Shown piece after piece: positions 63,628 through 64,000 of a stretch of DNA of 64,000 nucleotides. Source of the DNA: Marinomonas sp. THO17. Its GTDB lineage: Bacteria; Pseudomonadota; Gammaproteobacteria; Pseudomonadales; Marinomonadaceae. The notes beneath the pieces were generated by a model. The model was not told where the DNA came from and searched no databases. It saw nothing but the letters and a program-made list of their open reading frames with translations. The position numbers and the translations under genes are program-made. Position 1 is the first letter of the stretch. Each line of letters opens with the position of its first letter. The stretch is from positions 2,779,501-2,843,500 of the forward strand of contig NZ_AP031575.1 in NCBI RefSeq assembly GCF_040436405.1. Direction: 5' to 3'.

Positions 63628-64000
63628 CCCTCGCTCTGAGTCGTCCCAGTAATGAGCAAACAGCCAGTCAATGGCAAGCCTATTTGCGCTTGGGGTTTGC
63701 ATATGGCGCTCGTGGAACTGTACTGAAAACCTGTGATCATAAAGGGCCTTTGTATGTGCAAAAGCCTTTCTATCCTGAAGGCCAAGACACGGCACATGTG
63801 TATTTGCTGCACCCACCAGGCGGCTTGGTGTCGGGGGATGAATTGGTCATTGAATCACGTCAACAGCCGCATACTCATGTATTGATCACCACACCCGGAG
63901 CGGGTCGGGTTTACCGTGCTCGGCCAGACAAATTATTACAGCGTCAAACAACCCATTTGCACGTACCAAACCACGCCATCATGGAGTGGTTGCCACAAGA
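63624..64000 (+). CDS. ureD: Urease accessory protein UreD (partial)
   Basis: The first 125 codons of ureD run off the window end. Translation from ATG 63624 reads MTLALSRPSNEQ, then LGFAYGARGTVLKTCDHKGPL, YPEGQDTAHVYLLHPPGGL and VSGDELVIES, followed by VLITTPGAGRVYRAR, the standard UreD/UreH pattern. UreD helps load nickel into urease with UreF and UreG. The rest of the ure operon should follow to the right. Confidence 0.93.
   Translation, partial: MTLALSRPSNEQTASQWQAYLRLGFAYGARGTVLKTCDHKGPLYVQKPFYPEGQDTAHVYLLHPPGGLVSGDELVIESRQQPHTHVLITTPGAGRVYRARPDKLLQRQTTHLHVPNHAIMEWLPQ

Overview
The window looks like chromosomal DNA of a marine gammaproteobacterium, most likely Marinomonas or a close relative. 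This is inferred from moderately low GC, glycine-betaine synthesis genes (betA, betB), a urea ABC transporter followed by ureD, several chemoreceptors, a TonB-ExbBD system and an R-body (Reb) locus. No rRNA, tRNA, insertion sequence, phage integrase or CRISPR array was recognised.

Layout. 0.1-4.5 kb: a Bcr/CflA-type MFS exporter, an amidohydrolase (8-oxoguanine deaminase/TrzA-like) and a MATE exporter. 4.8-8.5 kb: eleven co-directional small genes forming an R-body locus, five of them clear RebB paralogues. 8.5-15.4 kb: a mostly opposite-strand block with an isochorismatase-like hydrolase, several unrecognised small proteins, a lipoprotein, a membrane protein, a lamin-tail-domain protein and an N-acetylmuramidase. 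I read much of this block as a possible accessory or release module for R-bodies. 15.7-18.5 kb: a DUF1127 protein and an exbB-exbD-exbD-tonB operon. 18.5-30.2 kb: mltA, a DnaJ-related protein, a zinc peptidase, cpdB, a dCache chemoreceptor, betA-betB, a CBM48 protein and a 43-residue His-rich membrane protein.

30.2-40.8 kb: an OlsF-like ornithine-lipid synthase, two small proteins, and an ECF sigma/ChrR pair divergent from an eight-gene envelope-lipid operon (NTF2-like, SDR, FAD oxidase, DUF1365, cyclopropane synthase, DUF2878, secreted protein, DUF3833 lipoprotein). Matching TGATCC-N16-CGT promoters face both ways between the two. 40.9-44.8 kb: two convergent chemoreceptors, PilJ-MCP-PilZ and multi-PAS-MCP. 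45-51 kb: a glycosyltransferase, DUF924, a class III aminotransferase/phospho-lyase with an APH-type kinase, an SDR and a glyoxalase-fold protein. 51.3-55.9 kb: an orphan gene, then a compact operon of an ArgG-like ligase, a 2OG-Fe amino-acid dioxygenase and an EamA exporter beside a LysR gene, which looks like a small undescribed natural-product locus.

55.9-57.8 kb: a retron whose reverse transcriptase is fused to a trypsin-like protease. Its putative msr-msd RNA lies upstream, bounded by perfect 8-bp a1/a2 repeats. 58-64 kb: urtABCDE and the start of ureD, cut by the window edge.

The strongest unusual systems are the expanded Reb locus with its neighbouring muramidase block, the RT-protease retron, and the ArgG-like/dioxygenase/exporter operon.
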